Source: a virus
IMG/VR virus record: IMGVR_UViG_3300025168_000174
Location: 1-43,316 of that record
Direction: 5' to 3' (one strand)
DNA length: 43,316 nucleotides
In this document: one piece after another, positions 1 through 7,876 of the stretch
Layout: every line of letters starts with the position of its first letter
How positions within the stretch are numbered: position 1 is the first letter of the stretch
The notes under the pieces: generated by a model
Databases searched by the model: none
The model's input: the letters and a program-made list of their open reading frames with translations, nothing else
What the model was told of the DNA's origin: nothing
Position numbers and translations under genes: made by a program

Positions 1-93
1 TACGAACAAGCAACAGGATTATGGGGCGCATCTTCAGATAAAGTAGTGCGCGGGCAAGGGCCAACACACAGATCACAAGAGTTTAAGGATTAA
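1..93 (+). CDS. C-terminus of an upstream phage gene (partial)
   Basis: An open frame enters from the left edge and stops with TAA at 91-93, giving the last 30 residues of a protein that ends in SQEFKD. It is followed after 2 bases by the next start codon, and that gene's AAGGA ribosome site (85-89) lies inside this frame, so the two are probably co-transcribed. The fragment is hydrophilic, with no motif I recognise. Its place just before the lysis cassette suggests a late or structural gene, but the product cannot be named from this piece. Confidence 0.55.
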   Translation, partial: YEQATGLWGASSDKVVRGQGPTHRSQEFKD

Positions 94-95
94 TT

Positions 96-320
96 ATGGC
101 AAAGCGCGGACGACCTAAGAACCCAAACACAGTGACTCGCCTATCTGCACGCGAGGTTCTGGTTCAGTTAGAGAAACATGAAGCCCTTTGTGCTACTAGG
201 CTTGACGCTATCGAAAAGCGGTTAGAAGACGGATCTAATAAGTTTATTAGGATAGAGCAGTACATTTGGGGGTTATATGCGGCTATTTTTGTTACCGCTA
301 TTGCTGGCAAGCTCTTTTAG
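96..320 (+). CDS. Small protein with a C-terminal membrane anchor, lysis cassette
   Basis: This encodes 74 aa. The N-terminus is basic (MAKRGRPKNP), followed by a short amphipathic helix with alternating charge (about residues 17-50), and one hydrophobic segment at the extreme C-terminus (about 54-74, YIWGLYAAIFVTAIAGKLF). The topology recalls small XhlA-like accessory lysis proteins, with a cytoplasmic helix and a C-terminal anchor, but I cannot assign it to that family. An AAGGA site at 85-89 lies 6 bases before the ATG. Its last 44 bases also encode the signal peptide start of the next gene in another frame. A membrane location is well supported; a role in lysis is inferred from position only. 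Confidence 0.65.
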   Translation: MAKRGRPKNPNTVTRLSAREVLVQLEKHEALCATRLDAIEKRLEDGSNKFIRIEQYIWGLYAAIFVTAIAGKLF

Positions 321-828
321 CCTAGCTCAAGAGCCGCAGGACGCAACAGTTGGCGACTTTGGGTCTAATAACCAGCAGTCTGCCGAAACCATTGATAACA
401 GGACATCTACGACTGTTTCGCAGGAGGGTACGCCAGTAAACACGGCTGTTGCCCCCAGTAGCCCTAGTTATAACCAAGATGTGTGTACGTTTAGTGGATC
501 TGCGGGTGTACAAACACAAGTATTTGGATTAGCATTTGGTAGTCCCATAAAAGATGAGACATGTGAGCGCCTAAAGCTCAGTAAACAGTTAAATGCTCTA
601 GGGCTAAAGGTAGCCGCTGTGAGCGTCATGTGCCAAGACTACCGCGTGTGGTGGGCACTTTATGAATCAGGGACTCCGTGTCCCGTAAATCAAGGATTAA
701 TAGGTGATGATGCGTATACTTTCTATAAAAATCGCCCTGACATGGTTCCTGATGAGCCTCTCATTTACCGTGCTAGCCGATCACGAGAACCAAACGGATC
801 TACAAACTCAAACCGCAACCATAAATGA
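277..828 (+). CDS. Exported Cys-containing conserved phage protein
   Basis: The 183-aa product starts with a clear Sec signal peptide (MRLFLLPLLLASSFSLA, probable cut before QE), then a Ser/Thr/Asn/Gln-rich linker to about residue 68. A compact domain with four cysteines follows (DVCTFSGSAGVQTQVFG, ETCERLKLSKQL, VAAVSVMCQDYRVWW, GTPCP). The cysteines probably form disulfides in the periplasm. The CERLKL and VAAVSVMCQD core looks like a protein type often seen near lysis genes of marine phages, of unknown function; this is recalled by eye, not searched. The start at 277 is supported by the signal peptide and a GGGGG run just upstream. It overlaps the previous gene by 44 bases and the next by about 120. 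Confidence 0.72.
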   Translation: MRLFLLPLLLASSFSLAQEPQDATVGDFGSNNQQSAETIDNRTSTTVSQEGTPVNTAVAPSSPSYNQDVCTFSGSAGVQTQVFGLAFGSPIKDETCERLKLSKQLNALGLKVAAVSVMCQDYRVWWALYESGTPCPVNQGLIGDDAYTFYKNRPDMVPDEPLIYRASRSREPNGSTNSNRNHK

Positions 829-1516
829 CTTAATTGGGCCTGAGAAAGACAACTTTATTAGCCAAATGGCCGCTAACATGGTTACTGGCGCTACAACCAT
901 TGTAGACCCCACCACAGGTCAGCAGTACCACGTTACGCAAGCGCAGACAGATGCGTTTAACTCTGCGTACCAAACTGCCTTAGAGCAATCTACCCAAGAG
1001 TATTTGACTGGTTTACTTATCCAAGATGAGATAATTACTCAACAGGTCGAGTTTGAAGAGCAGAAAAACAACATGATTGAGGAAGCTCAAGTCATTGCAA
1101 CTGTTACTGCTATAGCCGCTGAGATAGAAGCCGCTGACGAATCTACCAAAATAGGTATGGAAAAGTACGCTACAGACAACGATTTACGAGCTATTAAGCA
1201 AGAAACAAGAGATGCTTACCAAGCAAGTATTGAAAACATGGTAGTAGCTAGCCGTACCAAAAACATGCTTGAACAGTACTCCGGGGCGATCATTGAATCA
1301 ACTACGTTTGTCACTCAGGCTACCGAGACTGTTCAGGCATTTTACGATGGTGCAGAAGTAGGTATAGATAAGATGCTTCTTGACCAACTTAACATAGCAT
1401 GGGCAGGACAATCAGTGGGTGTTGAAAACGGTTTTTGGGCTGATATAGGCAGTATCGAGGCTCAATTCTTACCCACCAATGGTGATGGCCCATTAATTGA
1501 GGTAATTCCACAATGA
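707..1516 (+). CDS. Exported helical protein of unknown function
   Basis: About 269 aa. The N-terminal signal peptide (MMRILSIKIALTWFLMSLSFTVLA, cut before DHE) is encoded inside the 3' end of the previous gene in a different frame. The mature part is Ala/Gln/Glu/Thr-rich and strongly predicted helical by composition, with no cysteines and no motif I recognise. Three consecutive start codons exist (GTG 704, ATG 707, ATG 710). I chose ATG 707, which has AAGGA at 692-696 ten bases upstream. The stop overlaps the next start as ATGA. With its neighbours it looks periplasmic, possibly part of an envelope-disruption or host-surface set. No function can be assigned. Confidence 0.7.
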   Translation: MMRILSIKIALTWFLMSLSFTVLADHENQTDLQTQTATINDLIGPEKDNFISQMAANMVTGATTIVDPTTGQQYHVTQAQTDAFNSAYQTALEQSTQEYLTGLLIQDEIITQQVEFEEQKNNMIEEAQVIATVTAIAAEIEAADESTKIGMEKYATDNDLRAIKQETRDAYQASIENMVVASRTKNMLEQYSGAIIESTTFVTQATETVQAFYDGAEVGIDKMLLDQLNIAWAGQSVGVENGFWADIGSIEAQFLPTNGDGPLIEVIPQ

Positions 1517-1962
1517 ACATAGATGCAGAACAAATAGGCACTTGGATAGGTATTTTAGGTGCTTTAGGCGGTGTCGCCATGACATTTGCCACAATGGAAG
1601 AAAAAGTAGCCCAACTGGAAGGTTCTATGTCAGAACTGTATAATGTTGAGGAAATCCGTACTATGGAGAAACGTCTTACTACGCTAGAAGTAACGCAAAA
1701 TAACAGCGATGTGGGGCATTTATCAGCCACAATAGCCACTATAGAGGGGCAAATAAGCAATGTTGAGCAAACTATTGGACGACTTGAAAGCGGTCTTAAC
1801 GAAGTACAAGGTAGTGATACAAGCGCGTTGGACAGCGGCATCGAGGTTAATAAAAGTCGAATATCGACTATTCAAGGCCAGATTAAGGCGCTTAACAGCA
1901 AAATTGAAAGGCTTGTTGACAAACTGGACAGGCTAAAAAACAACAGCAACCCACTGGGGTAA
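1513..1962 (+). CDS. Membrane-anchored coiled-coil protein
   Basis: 149 aa. One hydrophobic, glycine-containing segment near the N-terminus (about residues 9-27, GTWIGILGALGGVAMTFAT) is followed by a long heptad-patterned coiled coil to the end (MEEKVAQLEGSMSEL, LSATIATIEGQISNVEQTI, KSRISTIQGQIKALNSKIE). The N-in anchor plus periplasmic coiled coil is the layout of an inner-membrane spanin (Rz-like) subunit. No lipoprotein partner is evident, so this remains a suggestion. It is translationally coupled to the upstream gene (ATGA at 1513-1516) and followed 3 bases later by the holin. Confidence 0.68.
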   Translation: MNIDAEQIGTWIGILGALGGVAMTFATMEEKVAQLEGSMSELYNVEEIRTMEKRLTTLEVTQNNSDVGHLSATIATIEGQISNVEQTIGRLESGLNEVQGSDTSALDSGIEVNKSRISTIQGQIKALNSKIERLVDKLDRLKNNSNPLG

Positions 1963-1965
1963 ATT

Positions 1966-2445
1966 ATGAACTTTGGCGCATTAAAAGGTGTTATTAGTGC
2001 AGTTGCACCCACATTAGGTACTGCATTAGCAGGGCCACTAGGTGGCACAGCCGCACAAGCTATATCCGCCGTATTAGGCTGTAAAACTGATGCTAAGGCT
2101 ATATCTACAGCTATGCAGAACGCCACACCAGAGCAACTTGCTGAGATAAAGAAAGCTGAATTAGACTTTGAAGCTCAGATGAAACAGATGGATGTAGACA
2201 TATTTGCCTTGGAGACTGCCGATGTACAGGACGCTAGAAAAGCTCATAAGGGAGATTGGACACCAAAAATACTTGCAATTGGTTGTTTATTACTTTTTGC
2301 AGGCTACGCGGTATTGATAACGGTATCGCCGCCTCCAGAGGCATCAGACACCATACCGTCATTGCTGATTGGTGCGATGTCATCGACCCTCGCGGCAGTG
2401 GTCAGTTTTTATTTTGGAGCAAGTCATGGTGGCAAAGATGATTAA
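1966..2445 (+). CDS. Holin, three-TM gene transfer agent type
   Basis: The 159-aa protein has three hydrophobic parts: an N-terminal Gly/Ala-rich segment (about residues 3-38), a TM at about 104-124 (ILAIGCLLLFAGYAVLIT), and a third at about 133-155 (SLLIGAMSSTLAAVVSFYFG), ending in a hydrophilic GGKDD tail. Between TM1 and TM2 is an acidic helical region followed by DARKAHKGDWTPK, typical of the GTA_holin_3TM family used for release of gene transfer agents and many phages. It would form inner-membrane lesions that let the endolysin reach the cell wall. The endolysin overlaps its 3' end, as expected for a holin-lysin pair. Confidence 0.85.
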   Translation: MNFGALKGVISAVAPTLGTALAGPLGGTAAQAISAVLGCKTDAKAISTAMQNATPEQLAEIKKAELDFEAQMKQMDVDIFALETADVQDARKAHKGDWTPKILAIGCLLLFAGYAVLITVSPPPEASDTIPSLLIGAMSSTLAAVVSFYFGASHGGKDD

Positions 2446-2854
2446 CTTAAAAAGACTGCAAGATCAATTAGTTATAGACGAGGGTTTGGAGCTAAAGCCC
2501 TACCGCTGTAGCGCCGACAAGCTGACCATTGGCGTTGGGAGAAATATACAGGAGGTCGGAATCACTAAAGATGAGGCCATGATGCTCCTTGCCAATGACA
2601 TAGCGCGATGTGCAGGTGAGTGTACGCGTGAGTTCCTTTGGTTCGCCGAATTGACCCCGTTACGTAAAGAAGCGGTGATTAACCTTGTGTTTAACATGGG
2701 TATGGCTACGTTTAAGAAGTTTAAAAAAACCATTGCCTTTATAGAAAACGGTGAGTACGAACGTGCTGGCACAGAGTTGTTAGACAGCAACTACGCCCGC
2801 CAGGTAGGCCAACGTAGTCAACGTGTTGCGAATATGCTTGCTGATGGAGAATAA
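2426..2854 (+). CDS. Endolysin, GH24 (T4-type) lysozyme with Cys in the nucleophile position
   Basis: 142 aa from ATG 2426, chosen because GGAG at 2416-2419 lies 6 bases upstream; an ORF extension to 2369 is inside the holin and unlikely. It cleaves the MurNAc-GlcNAc bond of peptidoglycan. The GH24 signature is present as E19-x8-C28-x5-T34 (DEGLELKPYRCSADKLTIGVG). Cys sits where T4 lysozyme has Asp20, a substitution known to be tolerated in this family. The C-terminal helices (NLVFNMGMATFKKF, YARQVGQRSQRVANML) match the family. There is no signal peptide or SAR helix, so release should depend on the overlapping upstream holin. Confidence 0.88.
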   Translation: MVAKMINLKRLQDQLVIDEGLELKPYRCSADKLTIGVGRNIQEVGITKDEAMMLLANDIARCAGECTREFLWFAELTPLRKEAVINLVFNMGMATFKKFKKTIAFIENGEYERAGTELLDSNYARQVGQRSQRVANMLADGE

Positions 2855-2856
2855 AT

Positions 2857-5382
2857 ATGCCACTAAGCAAGATACAGCTAAAACCGGGTATCAACAAAGA
2901 AGGTACTAGGTATAGCGCTGAAGAAGGTTGGAACGACTCTGACAAGGTGCGGTTTCGTAAAGGCTTGCCAGAAAAGATAGGTGGGTGGAAAAAACTATCT
3001 GAGAACACATTTCAGGGTATTGCACGCTCTATCCGCACCTGGCGTACTCTCGCTAGTAAGCTGTATATAGGTATAGGCACTAACCTCAAGTTTTATATTG
3101 AGTCTGGTGGTGTGTACAACGACATCACTCCTATTGACCAAGCCACGGGTGTAGTAAAAGCTACCACCTCTGGTTCTACTACAGTCACACTAAAAGATAC
3201 TGTAGGCACTATTCGCACGGGTATGACTGTGACAGGCGTGCCTGCCTCCGCTACTGTAAAAGCCGCAACTTCTGGTGTTGTAGGGGTTACGCTTGAGAAC
3301 AATGTAGGCACTATTCGGGTTCACATGTCTGTAATTGGCACAGATGCTAGTGGTTCGGCGATAAACACTACAGTAGCTACAGTAACTGACCAATTTAACA
3401 TAGAGTTAGCCGCCACAAAATCTCTTGCGTTAGGCGCGGCGTTGACTTTCCAAGATATTGCAGACGGCGTGACTGTAGCCACAGTAACTAACCAAGGTGA
3501 AATAACGTTATCTGCCACTGAAAGCATTACTGCGGATACTTGTTTACACTTTCAAGCAGTTATAACTCTAGCCGCTAACCCCATAATTACAACAGCTAGC
3601 TCTACTACAGTGCGAATCATAGACACTAACGGTGGGTACGGTAATGGTGATTTTGTTACGTTTGGGGGCACTATAACTACAGTCAATGTTATAGCCCAAG
3701 CGGATCTTAAAGATAAAGAATTTCAGATAGCCTACAACGATGCAATAGCTACAGCAAAAGCAGATGGTTCTACTGGTAATCCCGTAACAATAAACACTAT
3801 CGACGGCGCTTACTCCGCTATAGAAATAGGTATGTTAATGACAGGAACCGATTCTAGTGCGGCGGCTGTTAGTGAGCGTGTAACAGGAGTTAGTGGTAGT
3901 GGAGACAGCACAGAAGTTACGCTAGCCGCAGGTAAAAACTTTACTACCGATGCTGTTTTAACTTTTGCTTTTAGTGATTCGTACACTGTAACTGTAGGTT
4001 CTACTTCTGGGGGCACGCCTGCTACTGGTGGAGGTAGTTCTGTAACTGCTACGTACCAAATAAACTCTGGTGACGAAATACAGATAGCCGAAAGTGGGTA
4101 CAGTGCAGGATCGTGGGGCGGCGGTTCTTACGGCACTGGGCTTACCTCTGACTCTAACATACGTCTGTGGAGCCAAGCTAACTTTGGTGAGGATCTTATC
4201 CTATCTGCTCGTGGGGGGCCGTTGTTTTATTGGGATGGCGATAATGCTTTAACCACCAGAGCTACATTGTTATCAAGTAGAGTTGGCGCACTCAGTGTAC
4301 CGGCTAAAGCAAACAGGATACTGGTTTCAGACATTAGTCGATTTGTGTTCTGTTTTGGTACAACGGAGTATTTAGATACTACTTATACTTTAGACCCACT
4401 ACTATTGCGTTGGTCTGACCAAGAAGACTCTGGCGATTGGGCACCCACTACAATCAACAATTCAGGCAGTTTGCGTTTATCTAGGGGTGGCGAAATAATT
4501 ACTGCGGTGCAGGCTCGCCAAGAGATACTTGTGTGGACAGATGCCGCACTATACAACCTACAGCTTCTAGGTGGTGACGGTTGGGGCGCACAGTTAGTCG
4601 GTGAGAATATATCCATAGCAAGCCCTAATGCGGTTGCGTACGCTAATGGCATAGCATTTTGGATGGGTAGAGACAAGTTTTATACCTATGATGGTAATGT
4701 TAAACCCCTACCCTCTAGCGTGCATAGGCACATCTTTAACGACATAAACAATAACCAACTACAGCAAATTACCGCAGGCACAAACGAAGCGTTTAACGAG
4801 GTGTGGTGGTTTTACCCCAAAGATGGCGCCGAAGAGAACGACAGGTACGTAGTGTTTAATTACCTAGAAAACCTGTGGTACCACGGCACAGACATAAAAC
4901 GTTCCGCCTGGGAAGATTCAGGCATTCGTAGTGCGCCCATTGCCGCTACAGTTACTACAAAAAATATTGTTGAGCATGAAGTAGGTAACGATGACGACGA
5001 AACCGCCGCTTCTGTAGCCATAACAGCGTCCATAACCTCTGGCGAGTTTGATATAGAAGATGGTAATAATATGGCGTTTGTGTGGCGTATGCTACCTGAT
5101 CTAACGTTTAGTGGGTCTGACGCAACCGCACCTAGCGTTACATTGACGCTAAACCCACTAAAGAGTTCTGGTTCTGGGTATAACGACCCGTTGTCTGAGG
5201 GCGGTAGTAATTCAGGCGCTGTTACTAAAAGCACTACTATCACAGTAGAACCTTTTACCACACAGATAAACACACGTATACGTGGTAGACAGATGGCGTT
5301 GAAAGTAGAGTCCACCGAGCTAGGAGTAAAATGGCAGTTAGGATACCCACGTATTGATATGCGCCCTGACGGGAGGCGCTAA
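2857..5382 (+). CDS. Large tail hub/adaptor-like structural protein (P22 gp10/T7 gp12-like)
   Basis: 841 aa. The start (MPLSKIQLKPGINKEGTRY, then DKVRFRKGLPEKIGGWKKL) is typical of tail-completion or DNA-stabilisation proteins of marine podoviruses. Residues about 95-400 are Thr/Val/Gly/Ala-rich beta repeats (VGTIRTGMTVTG, VGTIRVHMSVIG, ELAATKSLALGAALTF) that look inserted. The part after about residue 430 resembles beta-propeller blades (LWSQANFGEDLILSARGGP, GIAFWMGRDKFYTYDG, VVFNYLENLWYHG), as in hub or nozzle proteins. The C-terminus ends in a beta-rich receptor-like domain. It would sit at the head-tail junction or tail tube. It ends TAATG with the next gene. A function in DNA retention and ejection is inferred from family resemblance. 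Confidence 0.7.
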   Translation: MPLSKIQLKPGINKEGTRYSAEEGWNDSDKVRFRKGLPEKIGGWKKLSENTFQGIARSIRTWRTLASKLYIGIGTNLKFYIESGGVYNDITPIDQATGVVKATTSGSTTVTLKDTVGTIRTGMTVTGVPASATVKAATSGVVGVTLENNVGTIRVHMSVIGTDASGSAINTTVATVTDQFNIELAATKSLALGAALTFQDIADGVTVATVTNQGEITLSATESITADTCLHFQAVITLAANPIITTASSTTVRIIDTNGGYGNGDFVTFGGTITTVNVIAQADLKDKEFQIAYNDAIATAKADGSTGNPVTINTIDGAYSAIEIGMLMTGTDSSAAAVSERVTGVSGSGDSTEVTLAAGKNFTTDAVLTFAFSDSYTVTVGSTSGGTPATGGGSSVTATYQINSGDEIQIAESGYSAGSWGGGSYGTGLTSDSNIRLWSQANFGEDLILSARGGPLFYWDGDNALTTRATLLSSRVGALSVPAKANRILVSDISRFVFCFGTTEYLDTTYTLDPLLLRWSDQEDSGDWAPTTINNSGSLRLSRGGEIITAVQARQEILVWTDAALYNLQLLGGDGWGAQLVGENISIASPNAVAYANGIAFWMGRDKFYTYDGNVKPLPSSVHRHIFNDINNNQLQQITAGTNEAFNEVWWFYPKDGAEENDRYVVFNYLENLWYHGTDIKRSAWEDSGIRSAPIAATVTTKNIVEHEVGNDDDETAASVAITASITSGEFDIEDGNNMAFVWRMLPDLTFSGSDATAPSVTLTLNPLKSSGSGYNDPLSEGGSNSGAVTKSTTITVEPFTTQINTRIRGRQMALKVESTELGVKWQLGYPRIDMRPDGRR
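3157..3360 (+). repeat. Tandem 102-bp (34-aa) repeat within the tail hub gene
   Basis: Two adjacent copies (3157-3258 and 3259-3360) encode related 34-residue units starting KATTSGSTTVTL and KAATSGVVGVTL. They share the 15-base block TGTAGGCACTATTCG at 3201 and 3303, exactly 102 bases apart. Further degenerate units follow in the protein. The pattern suggests duplication of a small beta-sandwich module. Confidence 0.7.
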
Positions 5383-6845
5383 TGGCGAACAATATAAAGT
5401 TTAAAGCCCCCGTACTGCCTTCACCCCCACAACAGTACAACCAAAGCCTATTTCAACGGACTTTCAGCGTCCTACGCCTGTATTTTAACCAGATAGACAA
5501 TCAATTCCGTGAAAACCTAAACAACCCCACTATTGATGGTGATTTAACTGTCTCTGGCACGGTCACTGCCCCAACTTTTGTAGGTGCTTTAACAGGCAAC
5601 GCCACAACCGCCACTTTAGCTTCTACTGTGACAGTCACAGACAGCACTGCAAACACGGACTTCCCTGTTGCTTTTCATAACGAGTCAAACGCGCTTTTAG
5701 ACGATACTGGTGTTTTTGAATACAACCCCTCTACTGGTACGCTAAACACTACAAACGTGACGGCAACAGGGACTATTAGTGTGTTTAACAACACTTCAGA
5801 GGCGGCATTACTTAAAGTAGGTAGAGACGATAACCAAGACATTACTATGTTTGCTAATGACCTTTTTCTAACTATTAAAGCTACTCAAGATAGTGATTCT
5901 AATCGTGACCATAGTTTTATACTTGATAGAGTGTTTGCTGGTACTGGCCTAAGTGACTTCAGAGTGCGTCATGACGGTAGTGATGAGTTTGTTATTTCAG
6001 ACAACGGAGGCACTGTTACAGCAACTTTTAACAGTTCTGTAGTAATAAACGACAACTTGTTAGAAGTTGTTAGCACAGACGCAGATGCAGACAGTGACCC
6101 AACTTTATCTTTGTATCGTAATTCAGCAAGTCCAGCAGTTGGCGACGATATAGGCAAAATTAAGTTTTACGGTAACAACGATGCCGGTACACCCGAAAAG
6201 ATAGAGTACGCAGGTATATATGCTGAAATAGATGACGAGACTGATGGCACAGAAGATGGCGAGTTAAACTTCTATGCTATAGCTGGAGGGGTTATGGAAG
6301 ACCCTGTAATGCGTTTAGACAAAAACGGCCTTGAATTACTTGCTAATAATGACCTTATCTTTGGGTTAAACTCTAATATTCAGTTTGAGGGAACCTCTTC
6401 AAATTCAAATGATACGACTCTTTTTTGCGTAAACCCTACACAAGATAACACCATTTTACTGCCAAATAACAGCGGTGTTTTAGAGCTAGGCGCTTTAGGT
6501 TCAGGCGCGGTCGTAACAGGTACTTCTATTGCACATGCTGTATTTACTGATTACAGAGGCCAAAAGGTCGTGTTTACAGGCTCTAGCAACTGCACCATAC
6601 AGCTACCAGACGTTGCCGCAGGTGATGTGGGCGCTACATGGACTGTGTGCAATGCTGGCTCTGCTAACGTAATATTTGACCTAAACGGCAGTGGCTCGGC
6701 ACAAACCCTTAAAATACTCACTGGTACGGCAGTTACCACCGTGGGGACAGATGACCCACATATAGTACCTGGTGGTGTAGCTAGTTTAGTTTGCACTGCG
6801 GCAGACAATTACATACTATTTGGTTCTGGCGTGGTGGACAACTAA
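5382..6845 (+). CDS. Tail fibre / receptor-binding-like protein
   Basis: 487 aa. The N-terminal region (PPQQYNQSLFQRTFSVLR, then LYFNQIDNQFRENL) is the short attachment segment often found on phage tail fibres. It is followed by LTVSGTVTAPTFVGALTGNA, the repeated 'Gly-Asn-Ala' shaft motif of trimeric fibres. The remainder is beta-rich with many Asn, Thr and Asp residues and repeated FRVRHDGSDEF-like segments, then a C-terminal domain (FTDYRGQKVVFTGSSNCTI, TWTVCNAGSANVIFD) like those ending many fibre proteins. It should bind the host surface. The start overlaps the hub stop (TAATG), and its own stop overlaps the next small ORF the same way. Confidence 0.78.
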   Translation: MANNIKFKAPVLPSPPQQYNQSLFQRTFSVLRLYFNQIDNQFRENLNNPTIDGDLTVSGTVTAPTFVGALTGNATTATLASTVTVTDSTANTDFPVAFHNESNALLDDTGVFEYNPSTGTLNTTNVTATGTISVFNNTSEAALLKVGRDDNQDITMFANDLFLTIKATQDSDSNRDHSFILDRVFAGTGLSDFRVRHDGSDEFVISDNGGTVTATFNSSVVINDNLLEVVSTDADADSDPTLSLYRNSASPAVGDDIGKIKFYGNNDAGTPEKIEYAGIYAEIDDETDGTEDGELNFYAIAGGVMEDPVMRLDKNGLELLANNDLIFGLNSNIQFEGTSSNSNDTTLFCVNPTQDNTILLPNNSGVLELGALGSGAVVTGTSIAHAVFTDYRGQKVVFTGSSNCTIQLPDVAAGDVGATWTVCNAGSANVIFDLNGSGSAQTLKILTGTAVTTVGTDDPHIVPGGVASLVCTAADNYILFGSGVVDN

Positions 6846-6955
6846 TGTCTTACGCTGATGTGGGTAGCTACGTACAATGGACATTTACTACGTCAGATGA
6901 TGCAATAAGTTCTAATAACGGCAACACAATATTTGTACAATTAAGAGCAGATTAG
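6845..6955 (+). CDS. Small 36-aa protein coupled to the tail fibre gene
   Basis: A 37-codon frame starts in a TAATG overlap with the fibre stop and ends one base before the next start. The peptide begins MSYADVGSYVQWTF and ends TIFVQLRAD. It has no signal, TM segment or motif I recognise. Complete use of the space between two genes and the stop-start coupling favour real translation. It could be a fibre-associated small protein or the remnant of a longer tail gene. Confidence 0.5.
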   Translation: MSYADVGSYVQWTFTTSDDAISSNNGNTIFVQLRAD

Positions 6956-6956
6956 T

Positions 6957-7415
6957 ATGGAATTGGTAGACGGTAAACAAAAACAATTATCAAACTTCGA
7001 TGTTGTAACAGGAGCTATAAACAACGCGGGGCTTGCCGAAGATGATGGAATATCTATGGCGTTAGGTCTTATTGGGGGTCACATGTCAAACCCCAGTACA
7101 ACAACTATACAAATAAATAACACTGTGTTTTTGTATAACGCCACAAAGAAAACCAAACGTGCGGCTTGTTACGTGTATAATTTAGATGTTGAAAACCAAT
7201 TACCTACTAATATCTACAAATTTTTACGTAAAGTGCGAAGACGTGGTGTTTCTTCAATAATGTTTATATGCCGAAATGAAGTGTTTTTGCGTTCTTTTCT
7301 ATCACTAATTCCGCGATTAGACGATATGGGGTTTAAATCAGGTATTGGTGAAAATAAAAAGAAACGTGGTGTGTACATTGCCGTCGTTGAATTTAGTGAG
7401 AGTGAAACAAAATGA
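6957..7415 (+). CDS. Conserved-looking phage protein of unknown function
   Basis: 152 aa, soluble, mixed alpha/beta. The first third contains an Ala/Gly-rich helical stretch (DVVTGAINNAGLAEDDG), then a strand pair (IQINNTVFLYNATK) and a basic helix (IYKFLRKVRRRGVSSIMFIC), ending in a strand (GVYIAVVEFSES). Its length and alternation of strands and helices are similar to the GNAT protein directly downstream, with which it shares an ATGA overlap. It may be a divergent partner or relative, but I see no acetyl-CoA loop. No function is assigned. Confidence 0.6.
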   Translation: MELVDGKQKQLSNFDVVTGAINNAGLAEDDGISMALGLIGGHMSNPSTTTIQINNTVFLYNATKKTKRAACYVYNLDVENQLPTNIYKFLRKVRRRGVSSIMFICRNEVFLRSFLSLIPRLDDMGFKSGIGENKKKRGVYIAVVEFSESETK

Positions 7416-7873
7416 ACGTGCAGATACGAGAGGCTACACTAGCGGACGTAGAGCCATTTGTAGTGCTAGGTAAAATTATGCACGAAGAAACTGCTTTTGC
7501 CGACATTACTTGGGACAATGAACGAGTCATGCGTTTCGGTAAACTAGCGGTCACACATGACGATTTTTGTGTTTTCGTGGCTGAAGCTGATGGGGCATCC
7601 GTAGGCATGGTAATTGCGCAAATAGTGCCATTTTATTTTAGCGCTGAACGACGTTTGTGTGATCATTTGTGGTATGTTGCCGAAGAATACCGTGGTGGCC
7701 CCGTTGCGGCACAGTTAATAGAAAAGTTAATTGAATTTGCTAAACTTAATAAAGTAAAAGAAATATATTCTGGAGTTTCTACTGGTGTGAATACGGACAA
7801 AACTCACGACTTACTAACAAAATTAAACTACCAACACTTAGGTGGTTTATATAAATATAAGGTACAAGGGTAG
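7412..7873 (+). CDS. GNAT-family N-acetyltransferase
   Basis: 153 aa with the GNAT layout: an N-terminal strand-helix (MNVQIREATLADVEPFVVL), central strands (DDFCVFVAEADGASVGMVIA), motif A with the acetyl-CoA pyrophosphate loop (WYVAEEYRGGPVAAQLIEKL, the usual R/Q-x-x-G-x-G/A pattern) and a C-terminal strand (YQHLGGLYKYKV). It should transfer acetyl from acetyl-CoA to an amine; the substrate is unknown. GNAT proteins of this size are common among structural genes of T7-like and marine podoviruses. It overlaps the preceding gene by ATGA and precedes the giant virion gene by 3 bases. Confidence 0.82.
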   Translation: MNVQIREATLADVEPFVVLGKIMHEETAFADITWDNERVMRFGKLAVTHDDFCVFVAEADGASVGMVIAQIVPFYFSAERRLCDHLWYVAEEYRGGPVAAQLIEKLIEFAKLNKVKEIYSGVSTGVNTDKTHDLLTKLNYQHLGGLYKYKVQG

Positions 7874-7876
7874 CTT

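Noticed and set aside
2256-2441. A 61-codon frame overlapping the holin
   Set aside because: No ribosome site, unusual composition (many Cys, Trp and His), and it lies wholly inside the holin TM-coding region.
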